Assembly: GCF_022539315.1 (NCBI RefSeq)
Contig: NC_066317.1
Coordinates: forward strand, 70,539,190-70,603,189
DNA length: 64,000 nucleotides
Direction of reading: 5' to 3'
Source of the DNA: Serinus canaria
Lineage: Eukaryota; Chordata; Aves; Passeriformes; Fringillidae
The notes beneath the pieces were generated by a model that saw only the letters and a list, made by a program, of their open reading frames with translations, was not told the origin of the DNA and did not search any database. Positions 55,430-64,000 of this stretch are shown here, in pieces (position 1 is the stretch's first letter; each line of letters opens with the position of its first letter). Both the position numbers and the translations under genes were made by a program.

Positions 55430-55840
55430 ACATTCTGTGCTGCTTCAGTGTGAGGGTCTGGGTTCACATTCGGGGATGGGGAGCTCTGTGCACAGAGCAG
55501 AGCAACAAAACAATTCCTGCTCCAGCTGGCACCAAGGACAAATGATCCCAATCTCAGCCCAGGAGCACAAACCCCGTGGGCTGCAGAGAGAAAAACAAGG
55601 GTGGGAGTGCCTGGGCTAAAGCTGGGCTGGGACAATGAACTGCAAGGTGGGAATGGAGCAGAAGTTACAGAAGTGAGAGACCTCGTGACTGATCGTGCAT
55701 TTTGGGGCCATTTTGGGTCATCCTGGGTTCCTTTTGGGACCATTTTGGTCCATCTTGGGTTCATTTTGGGGCCATTTTGGTTCATCCTGGGTTCACTTTG
55801 GGGCCATTTTGGGTCCATCCTGGGTTCATTTTAAGATACC
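55430..55840 (+). repeat. Interspersed repeat 'B', copy 2 (left arm of a large inverted repeat)
   Basis: Head 55430-55690 matches 40360-40625 closely (CACATTCTGTGCTGCTTCAG, GACAATGAACTGCAAGGTGG) and is followed by about four 32-bp units. The junction AAGTTACAGAAGTGAGAGAC differs from copies 1 and 3. Confidence 0.88.
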
Positions 55841-55869
55841 ACAGGCAAACAAGTCAGCAAACTGCTGCA

Positions 55870-56745
55870 AGTAGAAAAATGGTCCCAAATGAACCCAAGG
55901 TGAACCCACAAATGGTCCCAAAATGAACCAGGATGGACCAAAATGGCCCCAAAATGAACCCAAGATGGACCAAATGGTCCCAAAATGAACCCAAGGTGAA
56001 CCCAAAATGGTCCCAAAATGAACCCAAGGCTGAACCAAAATGGTCCCAAAATGAACCCAGGATGACCCAAAAATGGTCCCAAAATGAAACCCAAGATGGA
56101 CCAAAATGGCCCAAAATGAACCCAAGATGAACCAAAATGGTCCCAAAATGAACCAAAGATGGACCAAAATGGTCCCAAAATGGAACCCAGGATGGACCAA
56201 AATGGTCCCCAAAATGAACCCAAGATGACCCAAAATGGCCCCAAATGAACCCAAGATGGACCAAAATGGCCCAAAATGAACCCAAGGTTGAACCAAAATG
56301 GTCCCAAAATGAACCCAGGATGGACCAAAATGGTCCCAAAATGAACCCAAGATGACCAAAATGGCCCCAAAATGAACCCAGGATGAACCAAATGGTCCCA
56401 AATGAACCCAAAATGGACCAAAATGGTCCCAAAATGAACCCAGGATGAACCAAAATGGCCCCAAAATGAACCCAAGATGGACCAAAATGGTCCCAAAATG
56501 AACCCAGGATGACCCAAAATGGCCCCAAATGAAACAAGATGACCCAAAATGCCCGAGCGCCCTCCCGGGGTCTCTCCCTGGGATCAGCTCTGCTCCATTC
56601 CCACCTTGCAGTTCATTGTCCCAGCCCAGCTTTAGCCCAGGCAGTCCCACCCTTGTTTTTCTCTCTCCAGCCCACGGGGTTTGTGCTCCTGGGCTGAGAT
56701 TGGGATCATTTGTCCTTGGTCCCAGCTGGAGTAGGAATTGTTTGG
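55870..56745 (-). repeat. Interspersed repeat 'B', copy 3 (right arm), with about 20 32-bp units
   Basis: Plus strand: array of AAAATGGTCCCAAAATGAAC + CCAAGATGGACC from 55880 to 56545, then the reverse complement of the head (CACCTTGCAGTTCATTGTCC, CTCCAGCCCACGGGGTTTGT) to about 56740. The head lacks its outermost about 80 bases. Confidence 0.88.
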
Positions 56746-56994
56746 TTTGGTAAAAACCCCTTCTTGTTTGGGGTGGGTTTATCCTTTGCTCTGAGCCATA
56801 AACCCCCTCTAACTAACACAGCCTTTGCCTCCTTGGTTATCCAGCAAGACTGGCTCAGAAATTCTTTTCCTCTATACACAACTTGCTTCCATCTCCATTC
56901 CTTCACCAGACTCCACAATCAAAACTCTTTCTGCCCAGCACACACACACCTGTGAGACCTCCCTGTCCCACCCCCAGCCTTCCCCAGGGCTCAC
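56746..56994 (-). other. EXOC6B: EXOC6B intron, donor side of the 57160-56995 exon
   Basis: Non-repetitive sequence directly downstream (transcript sense) of the exon; relatively AT-rich. Confidence 0.5.
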
Positions 56995-57160
56995 CTTGAG
57001 TTTCTGGGCCTCGCCGCGCACCTTGAGCAGCTCGGTGATGGAGTCCACGAAGCCCTGGTAGTGGAAGTTGCACATCTTCTCGATCTCCCGGTCGTGGTTG
57101 CGGATCCGCGCCTCCAGCTTCTCCATGAAGCGCCCGTGCTCCTCGCCATCGTACACGGAC
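56995..57160 (-). CDS. EXOC6B: EXOC6B coding exon (probably exon 2), 166 nt
   Basis: The exon begins after CCGTCCCTGCAG on the minus strand and ends CTCAAG|GTGAGC. It contributes one base to a split arginine codon, then 55 codons starting SVYDGEEHGRFMEKLE and ending LLKVRGEAQKLK. It lies in the N-terminal region of Sec15 and is rich in charged heptad-like sequence, fitting the coiled-coil (CorEx-type) start of exocyst subunits. MCNFHYQGFVDSITELLKV is almost identical in known EXOC6B proteins. Phase in is 2 (AG|G or CG|G for Arg) and phase out is 0. The upstream intron is at least 6.8 kb and its exon is not in the window. A 14-bp minisatellite starts within about 15 bases of the acceptor. The start codon is not here, so this is a partial CDS. 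Confidence 0.96.
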
Positions 57161-57170
57161 CTGCAGGGAC

Positions 57171-57765
57171 GGCAGCCCAGCACCCCCACATCAGCACCCC
57201 CACATCAGCACCCCCACATCAGCACAACCACATCACACCCCCACATCAGCACCCCCACATCAGCACCCCCACATCAGCACCCCCACATCAGCACCATCAG
57301 CTCAGCACCTTCATCTCAGCACCCCCACATCAGCACCCACACATCACACCCCCACTCAGCACCCCCACTCATCGCCCCCCCACCTCCATCACCCCCCACC
57401 CACCCCCCCCACCTCACACCATCCATCTCAGCCCCCACCCCTCAGCATCAGCACCATCCGCTCAGCACCTTCATCTCAACACCCCCACATCAGCACCCGA
57501 ACCACCCCCCACATCAGCACCCCCACATCAGCACACCCACCATCACGCACCTTCATCTCAGCACCCCCACATCAGCACCCCCACATCAGCACCCCCACAT
57601 CAGCACCTTCATCTCACACCCCCACATCAGCACCCCCACATCAGCACCCAGATCAGCACCTTCATCTCAGCACCCCCACATCAGCACCCCCACATCAGCA
57701 CCCCCACATCAGCACCTTCATCGTCCAGCACCCCCCCCATCCAGCCCCCCCAGCTCAGCAACACC
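57171..57765. repeat. 14-bp minisatellite CACCCCCACATCAG next to an exon acceptor
   Basis: About 35-40 copies with insertions such as CACCTTCATCTCAG. On the transcript strand each unit reads TGCTGATGTGGGGG. The first unit lies within 15-20 bases of the exon edge at 57160. Confidence 0.95.
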
Positions 57766-59640
57766 CATCCCCGCACCCGCCCACACTCAGCACCCCCAGC
57801 CCAGCACCCCCCACGCATCCATCCACCCCCCCCCCGCACCCCCACATCATCACCATCAGCTCAGCCACCCCCCCACCCCGCACCCCCCAATCATCCCCCC
57901 CCCAGCTCTGCTGCCAAGAACATCCAAAATCTGACCCCAAAAATGTCCTCTGGACACTCCAGATCATCACCCCCAGCTCAGCACTATCAGCCCAGCATAC
58001 CCTGATCAGCACCCTCAGATCAGCACCCCCTGATCAGCATCCACACATCAGCACCCCCAGCTCTGATGCCAAGAACATCCAAAATCTGACCCCAAAAATG
58101 TCCTCTGGACACTCCAGCTCAGCACCCCCAACACAGCACCCCCAAATCAGCACCCCCAGCCCAGAATCCCTTGATCAGCACCCCCTGATCAGCTGCCAGG
58201 AACATCCAAAATCTGACCCCAAAAATGTCCTCTGCACATCCCAGCTCAGCACCCCCAGCTCTGCTGCCAGAACATCCAAAACTTCACCCCAAAAATGTCC
58301 TCTGGACACCCAGCTCAACATCCCCAGCTCAGCAGCCCCACATCAGCACCCCCAGCCCAGCACCCCCAGATCAGCACCCCCAGATCAGCACCTTCATCTC
58401 AGCACCCCCTGCCCAGCACCCCCTGCCCAGCTGCCAGGAACATCCAAAATCTGACCCCAAAAATGTCTTCTGCACGTCCCAGCTCTGCTGCCAAGATCCA
58501 CCAGAAACATCCAGAACCTGACCCCATAAACATCCCCTGGACACACCAGCCCAACACCCCCAGCTCAGCACCCCCAGCTCTGCTGCCAGGAACATCCAAA
58601 ACTGACCCCAAAAACATCCCCTGGACACTCCAGATCAGCACCCCCAGCCCAGCACCCCCAGCCCAGCACCCCCAGATCAGCACCCCCAGATCAGCATTCC
58701 CAGCCCTGCTGCCAGGAACATCCAAAACTGACCCCAAAAACACCCTCTGGACATCCCAGCTCAGCATTCCCACTTCTGCTGCCAGGATCCACCAGGAACA
58801 TCCAAAACCCAACCCAGGAGACCAAAAACATCCCCTGAACACACCAAATCAGCACCCCCAGCTCTGCTGCCAGGAACATCCAAAATCCGACCCCAAAAAT
58901 GCCCTCCAGACACACCAGCTCAGCACCCCCAGCTCTGCTGCCAGGATGCACCAGGAACATCCAAAACCTGACCCCAAAAATGCCCTCCAGACACATCAGC
59001 TCAGCATCCCCAGCTCAGCACCCCCAGCTCTGCTGCCAGGAACATCCAAACCTCCCAAAGAGGAAAGAGTCCCCAAGGAACGCTGAACCTGACCCCAAAA
59101 ACACCCTCGCTCCCATGCACCACACCGCCGTGCCCCAGCCCAATCCCCCGCACCCAGCTCAGCACCCCCAGCTCTGCTGCCAGGAACATCCAAAACTTCA
59201 CCCCAAAAATGTCCTCTGGACACCCAGCTCAACACCCCCAGCTCAGCACCCCCAGCTCTGCTGCCAGGATCCCAACATCCAAACCTCGACCCCAAAATGT
59301 CCTCTGCGGACACCCAGCCTCCAGCACCCCCAGCTCTGCTGCCAGGATCCACCAGGAACATCCAAAACCTGACCCCGAAAGGAACAAAAAAGAATGTTTC
59401 TCACCTGGGAACACCCAAAACCTGACCCCAAAAACATCCCCTGGACACACCAATCAGCACCCCCAGCTCTGCTGCCAGGAACATCCAAAACCTGACCCAA
59501 AAGGAAGGAAAACGAATGTTCCTCAGCAAGGAACAGCTAGAACCTGACCCCAAAAACACCCTCTGGACATCCCAGCTCAGCACCCCCAGCTCTGCTGCCA
59601 GGATCCTACAAACATCCAAAACCTGACCCCAAAAGGAACA
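57766..59640. repeat. Complex tandem array built from 'CAGCACCCCCAGCTCTGCTG' units
   Basis: Irregular repeats of 60-130 bases combining CAGCACCCCCAGCTCTGCTG, CCAGGAACATCCAAAACCTG, ACCCCAAAAATGTCCTCTGG and ACACTCCAGCTCAG. It shares pieces with both neighbouring arrays, so the three look like successive products of one expansion. Confidence 0.92.
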
Positions 59641-60715
59641 GAGGGGAATGTTCCTCACCCAGGAACATCCAAAAGGAACAGAGGGGAATGTTCCTCACCC
59701 AGGAACATCCAAAAGGAACAGAGGGGAATGTTCCTCACCCAGGAATATCCAAAGTCTGACCCCAAAAGGAACAGAAAGGAATGTTCCTCACCCAGGAGTG
59801 TCGCCTTGATTTTGTAAAACTTTGTAAAGCTTTCTGATGTTTATATTCTCTCAACAAACTTTCTCACACACAATTCTGTAAATAACCTATGTTTTGCATT
59901 CTTTCATGGAGGTGGAGAGAATTGATGGACCCTTGGTCTGTCCAGTGGCATTGGAGAGGTGGCACTGTCACCCTCCAATCCACTGTCACCTTTGGAAAAC
60001 TATAAATGTTGGAGTCAGAAAATAAAGGGGCTCTTTTTTTTGTTCCCCTCGAGAGCAGCAGTGTCTGTGTCATCATTTCGTGCCTTATCTCAACACAGGA
60101 GCATCCAAACCTGACCCCAGAAGGAACAGAGGGGAATGTTCCTCACCCAGGAGCATCCAAAAGGAACAGAGGGGAATGTTCCTCACCCAGGAGCATCCAA
60201 AAGGAACAGAGGGGAATGTTCCTCACCCAGGAGCATCCAAAAGGAACAGAGGGGAATGTTCCTCACCCAGGAACATCCAAAAGGAACAGAGGGGAATGTT
60301 CCTCACCCAGGATATCCAAAAGGAACAGAGGGGAATGTTCCTCACCCAGGAAATCCAAAAGGAACAGAGAAGGAATGTTCCTCACCCAGGAACATCCAAA
60401 AGGAACAGAGGGGAATGTTCCTCACCCAGGAGCATCCAAAAGGAACAGAGGGGAATGTTCCTCACCCAGGAACATCCAAAAGGAACAGAAAGGAATGTTC
60501 CTCACCCAGGAGCATCCAAAGTCTGACCCCAAAAGGAACAGAGGGGAATGTTCCTCACCCAGGAACATCCAAAAGGAACAGAGGGGAATGTTCCTCACCC
60601 AGGAACATCCAAAAGGAACAGAAAGGAATGTTCCTCACCCAGGAGCATCCAAAGTCTGACCCCAAAAGGAACAGAGGGGAATGTTCCTCACCCAGGAACA
60701 TCCAAAACCCGACCC
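59640..60715. repeat. 41-bp minisatellite, about 19 copies, split by an LTR
   Basis: Unit CAGGAACATCCAAAAGGAAC followed by AGAGGGGAATGTTCCTCACCC. Occasional units carry an extra GTCTGACCCC segment. The array is interrupted at 59799-60097. Confidence 0.95.
59799..60097 (+). mobile_element. Solo LTR (family C), 299 bp, inserted in a minisatellite
   Basis: Begins TGTCGCCTTGATTTTG and ends ATCTCAACACA. Flanked by GGAG at 59795-59798 and 60098-60101, a 4-bp target duplication; joining the flanks restores a normal repeat unit (CCCAGGAGCATCC). TATAAAT at 60001-60007 and AATAAA at 60021-60026 are in the usual promoter and polyadenylation order. No internal retroviral genes. Confidence 0.92.
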
Positions 60716-61108
60716 CAAAAACGCCTCCTGGGACAAAGGGACAGGTCATAAACCAGACATCAAACTGGGCTTTAAAATGTTTCCAGTCCAACTTTTTTTC
60801 GTTTTCCCACCATTTTGTGTTCCCTGATAATCCAGAAGAGCCCAAACCAAGCCTGAAATGTTTCTATTCCACCTTTTTTTTTCCTTTTTCCATCATTTTG
60901 GTGCTCCCTGAGAGCCAAGGACAGCCCAGCAGGACCTGAAATGTTTCTATTCCAGCTTTTTTTCCCTTTTCCCACCATTCTGTGCTCCCTGAGGGACCAG
61001 GCCAGGCCAGGAGCACCTGAACCAAAGCTTTGCCTCCAACAGAGCCGGAGACTGCTGGGGCCACCTCAGCCCAAGAGGTCCAGATCCATCCATGGGACAT
61101 CTTTGGTG
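60716..61108. other. Upstream intron with small duplicated blocks
   Basis: 'GAAATGTTTCTATTCCACCT' and 'GAAATGTTTCTATTCCAGCT' followed by T-runs and CATTTTG(G/T)TGCTCCCTGA mark about three copies of a 75-bp unit at 60770-61010. Confidence 0.75.
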
Positions 61109-61109
61109 T

Positions 61110-61292
61110 TAAATCATGGAATTCCAGGATGGTTTGGATTGAAAGGATCTCCAATCCCACCCCATCCATGGGCAGGGACACCTCCCACTGTCCCAGGTGG
61201 ATCCAACCCCAGTGTCCAACCTGGCCTTGGGCATTCCAGGGATCCAGGGGCAGCCCCAGCAAATCTGGGAATTCCAGCCCAGCCAGGAATTC
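61110..61292 (-). mobile_element. CR1 LINE 3' end
   Basis: Reverse complement CR1: 'AAATCATGGAATTCCAGGAT', 'GGCAGGGACACCTCCCACTG', 'GGGCAGCCCCAGCAAATCTG'. Confidence 0.9.
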
Positions 61293-61784
61293 CTTCCCAA
61301 AAATCCCATCCATCCCTGCCCTCCTTCAGCTTCAAACCCAACATCAGGATGGAAGCTAAACCCAAATTTCTGCCCCCCAAAAGTTTCCCTGGAAAGCAGA
61401 GGGACCAAGTCCCACTCTGGGAATTCCAGGGTTGTTCTCCTGGCTTTTTACACCAAAGATGGAAATTTTTAATGGACTGTGGCAATCCCACCCTTGGCCC
61501 TGCCTTTGGGAAGTTTTGGCTCCTAAACCTGAATCCCCTCCCAGTCCAGGAGTTAAACCTGGACTGAGGTTTATGGATTTGAGCTCGGGTCAGATATTGG
61601 GGCCAAATTTGGGATACAGATTCCAGGGAGCCTTTGGAGAGGAAAAAATGGGAATGGCAGAGAGGAAAGATGGGAATGACAGAGAGGAAAGATGGGAATT
61701 CTTTGGAGAATCCCATCCCTGAAACCACACAGGCCCCAAGAAACAGGAAAAAAATCCCAAAACAGACCTAAAAGCTGGAGAAAA
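61293..61784. other. Upstream intron, no recognised feature
   Basis: AGAGAGGAAAGATGGGAATG is repeated twice at 61655-61695; otherwise nothing. Confidence 0.45.
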
Positions 61785-61787
61785 TCT

Positions 61788-62350
61788 ATTGAATTCCTAT
61801 TTTTAATCTAGTAAACTCCTATTCTTTAATCTATTAATTCCTATTCTTTAATCTATTAAACTCCTATTCTTAATCTATTGAACTCCTATTCTTTAATCTA
61901 TTGAATTCCTATTTTTAATCTGTTGAACTCCTATTCTTTAATCTATTAATTCCTATTCTTTAATCTATTAATCCTATTCTTTAATCTATTAATTCCTATT
62001 TTTAATATATTAAACTCCTATTCTTTAATCTATTAATTCCTATTCTTTAATCTATTAAACTCCTATTCTTTAATCTATTAATTCCTATTCTTTAATCTAT
62101 TGAATTCCTATTTTTAATCTATTAAACTCCTATTCTTTAATCTATTGAACTCCTATTCTTTAATCTATTGAATTCCTATTTTTAATCTGTTGAACTCCTA
62201 TTCTTTAATCTATTAATTTCTATTCTTTAATCTATTGAATTCCTATTCTTTAATCTATTAATTCCTATTTTTAATCTATTAAACTCCTATTCTTTAATCT
62301 ATTAAGTCCTATTATTTAATCTACTGAATTCTAACTTTCACTCTATTGAA
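61788..62350. repeat. AT-rich minisatellite, 20-23-bp unit, about 26 copies
   Basis: Units such as CTATTCTTTAATCTATTAATTC and CTATTTTTAATCTATTGAATTC. Far lower GC than every other array in the window. Confidence 0.95.
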
Positions 62351-62573
62351 TTCCCATTCTCTCAGGCCATTCCAGTTCTGCAGGTTCAGGAGAAGATTCT
62401 CAGAGGCAAAACAAAAGGGCCAGAATTGCAAAAACTGCTCTGATGTGCAGGGGCTGGGAGGGCACTGCCCTGTCCTGCCCGGCCTGAAGGGGCACGAGGC
62501 AGAGAAAACCTCCCAGGCTGCAAGAGAGGAGCCCTGAGGAGCTGCTGGGTTCCCTTTGGAGCAGACCTGGAGG
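62351..62573. other. Upstream intron, no recognised feature
   Basis: Spacer between two arrays. Confidence 0.45.
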
Positions 62574-62966
62574 AGTTTTGGCAGCCCAGCTCCTGGAGGA
62601 GTTTTCCCAGCCCAGCTCCTGGAGGAGTTTTCCCAGCCCAGCTCCTGGTGGAGTTTTCCCAGCCCAGCTCCTGGTGGAGTTTTCCCAGCCCAGCTCCTGG
62701 AGGAGTTTTCCCAGCCCAGCTCCTGGAGGAGTTTTCCCAGCCCAGCTCCTGGTGGAGTTTTCCCAGCCCAGCTCCTGGTGGAGTTTTCCCAGCCCAGCTC
62801 CTGGAGGAGTTTTCCCAGCCCAGCTCCTGGTGGAGTTTTCCCAGCCAGCTCCTGGTGGAGTTTTCCCAGCCCAGCTCCTGGAGGAGTTTTCCCAGCCCAG
62901 CTCCTGGTGGAGTTTTCCCAGCCCAGCTCCTGGTGGAGTTTTCCCAGCCCAGCTCCTGGAGGAGTT
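62574..62966. repeat. 26-bp minisatellite, 15 copies
   Basis: Unit GTTTTCCCAGCCCAGCTCCT followed by GGAGGA or GGTGGA. The GGA/GGT site alternates among copies; one copy has a single-base deletion near 62845. Confidence 0.96.
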
Positions 62967-63394
62967 TTGCCTGCTGGTTTGTGAGCTGTGGAGCCCGAGT
63001 GCCACCTAGTGCTCCTAGCAGGGGCTCAGGGACCCCAGAGATCTCAGCCCAAAACTGAGAATTCCAACCCAAAGCGGGAGGGGGATGAGCTGGGTTTGCA
63101 CTCAGGGATAATGAAACAATAAAATCCCTGCAGCAGGAAGGATGGGTTTGTGCTCAAAGCCAAATTTGGGATTTACAGCTGAAAATGGGGGAGAAAACAC
63201 CTCAAAATTATTTAAAATGTCCAGGAAAAATTCCCTTGGGAGGTGGCAAAGCTAGGGAATAAACATCTGATCACTAAAGCCCTCTGGTTATTAATAATTC
63301 AATTATTTTATTCCTTTTTAGCCAAACTTTGGTGTGGAAAAAATAAAGTTTGGTGTCAGACAGGAAGGAAACACCAGCACACCATGGGAAGCTC
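62967..63394. other. Upstream intron, no recognised feature
   Basis: 63250-63350 is AT-rich and non-repetitive (TTATTAATAATTCAATTATT). Confidence 0.4.
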
Positions 63395-63395
63395 T

Positions 63396-64000
63396 TCCCC
63401 CCCCTGAGCTCTCCTGACCCTCCAGGATCATTTTTCCAAGAAAATCCAGCCCTCCTGAGCTCTCCTGCTCCTCTAAAGTTCTTTTTCCAGGAAAATCCTG
63501 CCCTGGACCTTTTCCCCCCTGAGCTCTCCTGCCCCTCCAGGATCCTTTTCCAGGAAAATTAGCCTCCTGAGCTCTCCTGACCCTCCAGGATCCCTTTTCC
63601 AGGAAAATTCAGCCCTGGCTCTCCCCTCCAGAGCTCTCCTGCTCCTCCAGAATTCCTTTTCCAGGAAAATTCAGCCCTCCTGAGCTCTCCTGACCCTCCA
63701 GGATCCCTTTTCCAGGAAAATTCAGCCCTGGCTCTCCCCTCCAGAGCTCTCCTGCTCCTCTAAAGTTCCTTTTCCAGGACAATCCAGCCCTGGACCTTTC
63801 CCCCCTGAGCTCTCCTGCCCCTCCAGGATCATTTTTCCAAGAAAATCCAGCTCTGGACCTTCCCTTCTGAGCTCTCCTGACCCTTCAGAATTCCTTTTCC
63901 AGGACAATCCAGCCCTCCTGAGCTCTTGCTCCTCCAGGATCCTCTTCCCAAGGAAAATCCAGCTCTGGACCTTTCCCTCCTGAGCTCTCCTGACCCTCCA
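63396..64000. repeat. Minisatellite, about 50-62-bp unit, runs off the window
   Basis: Units combine CTGAGCTCTCCTGACCCTCC, AGGATCCCTTTTCCAGGAAA and ATTCAGCCCTGG. At least 11 units; the right end is outside the window. Confidence 0.93.

Larger units (their letters stand above)
42451..57160 (-). other. EXOC6B: EXOC6B gene, internal part (five coding exons and four introns)
   Basis: Five minus-strand exons splice in phase into one open reading frame that matches vertebrate EXOC6B (Sec15 homologue) throughout. The introns, in transcript order, are about 9.6 kb, 1.6 kb, 116 bp and 2.8 kb. EXOC6B is part of the eight-subunit exocyst, which tethers secretory vesicles to the plasma membrane; Sec15 proteins link the vesicle Rab GTPase (Rab11/Sec4 family) to the rest of the complex. 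The paralogue EXOC6 is less likely because residues such as YDGEEHGRF, KVRGEAQKLKNQVTDTNRKL and SHYRFCKVMVDNIP are the 6B version. The start codon, promoter and the C-terminal three quarters of the protein are outside the window or not found. Identification is from remembered family sequence, not from a search. Confidence 0.95.

Noticed and set aside
57061..58005. His/Pro/Thr-rich reading frame antisense to the EXOC6B exon
   Set aside because: Begins on the antisense strand of the real exon and continues through the 14-bp array; no independent support.
1..64000. tRNA, rRNA or snRNA genes
   Set aside because: No convincing internal promoter boxes, cloverleaf or conserved RNA sequence was noticed on either strand; a covariance-model scan would be decisive but was not possible.

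Overview
This window is vertebrate, almost certainly bird, nuclear DNA. The evidence is the many CR1-type LINE 3' ends in both orientations, solo LTRs resembling passerine endogenous retroviruses, GC-rich minisatellite-dense introns, and short conserved coding exons with GT-AG splice sites. It is not bacterial, so there are no operons, ribosome binding sites or CRISPR arrays. A songbird is the best guess, because the LTR families look like those of passerines, but I could not run a repeat library.

One protein-coding gene is supported: EXOC6B, the Sec15-like subunit of the exocyst, on the minus strand. Five consecutive internal coding exons are readable in transcript order: 57160-56995, 47372-47325, 45734-45644, 45527-45482 and 42655-42451. 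Their splice phases fit together without a gap. They encode about 186 residues, corresponding to roughly residues 38-224 of the about 810-residue vertebrate protein. The first coding exon lies beyond 64000. I could not find the next downstream exon in 1-42450, so that stretch is read as one long intron (at least 42 kb).

Layout: 1-42450 is intron with CR1 fragments, a 707-bp solo LTR with a 5-bp target duplication (24903-25609), a second LTR family (31144-31510), many tandem arrays and a few non-repetitive AT-richer islands that could be conserved noncoding elements. 42451-57160 holds the five exons; the introns between them are largely filled by minisatellites, CR1 and two more solo LTRs. 57161-64000 is upstream intron, almost entirely tandem arrays, one of them split by a solo LTR (59799-60097). 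By eye about 30% of the window is tandem repeat.

The most unusual signal is the array at about 41349-42450. Its repeat unit carries the last 17 bases of the adjacent EXOC6B exon together with its 5' splice site, so the exon-intron junction has been copied about 17 times into the intron. Other notable points are an array of branch-point-like motifs against the acceptor of the 57160 exon, a large inverted repeat at 55510-56740, a hairpin at 19366-19705, and two separate tandem expansions of the same CR1 segment.
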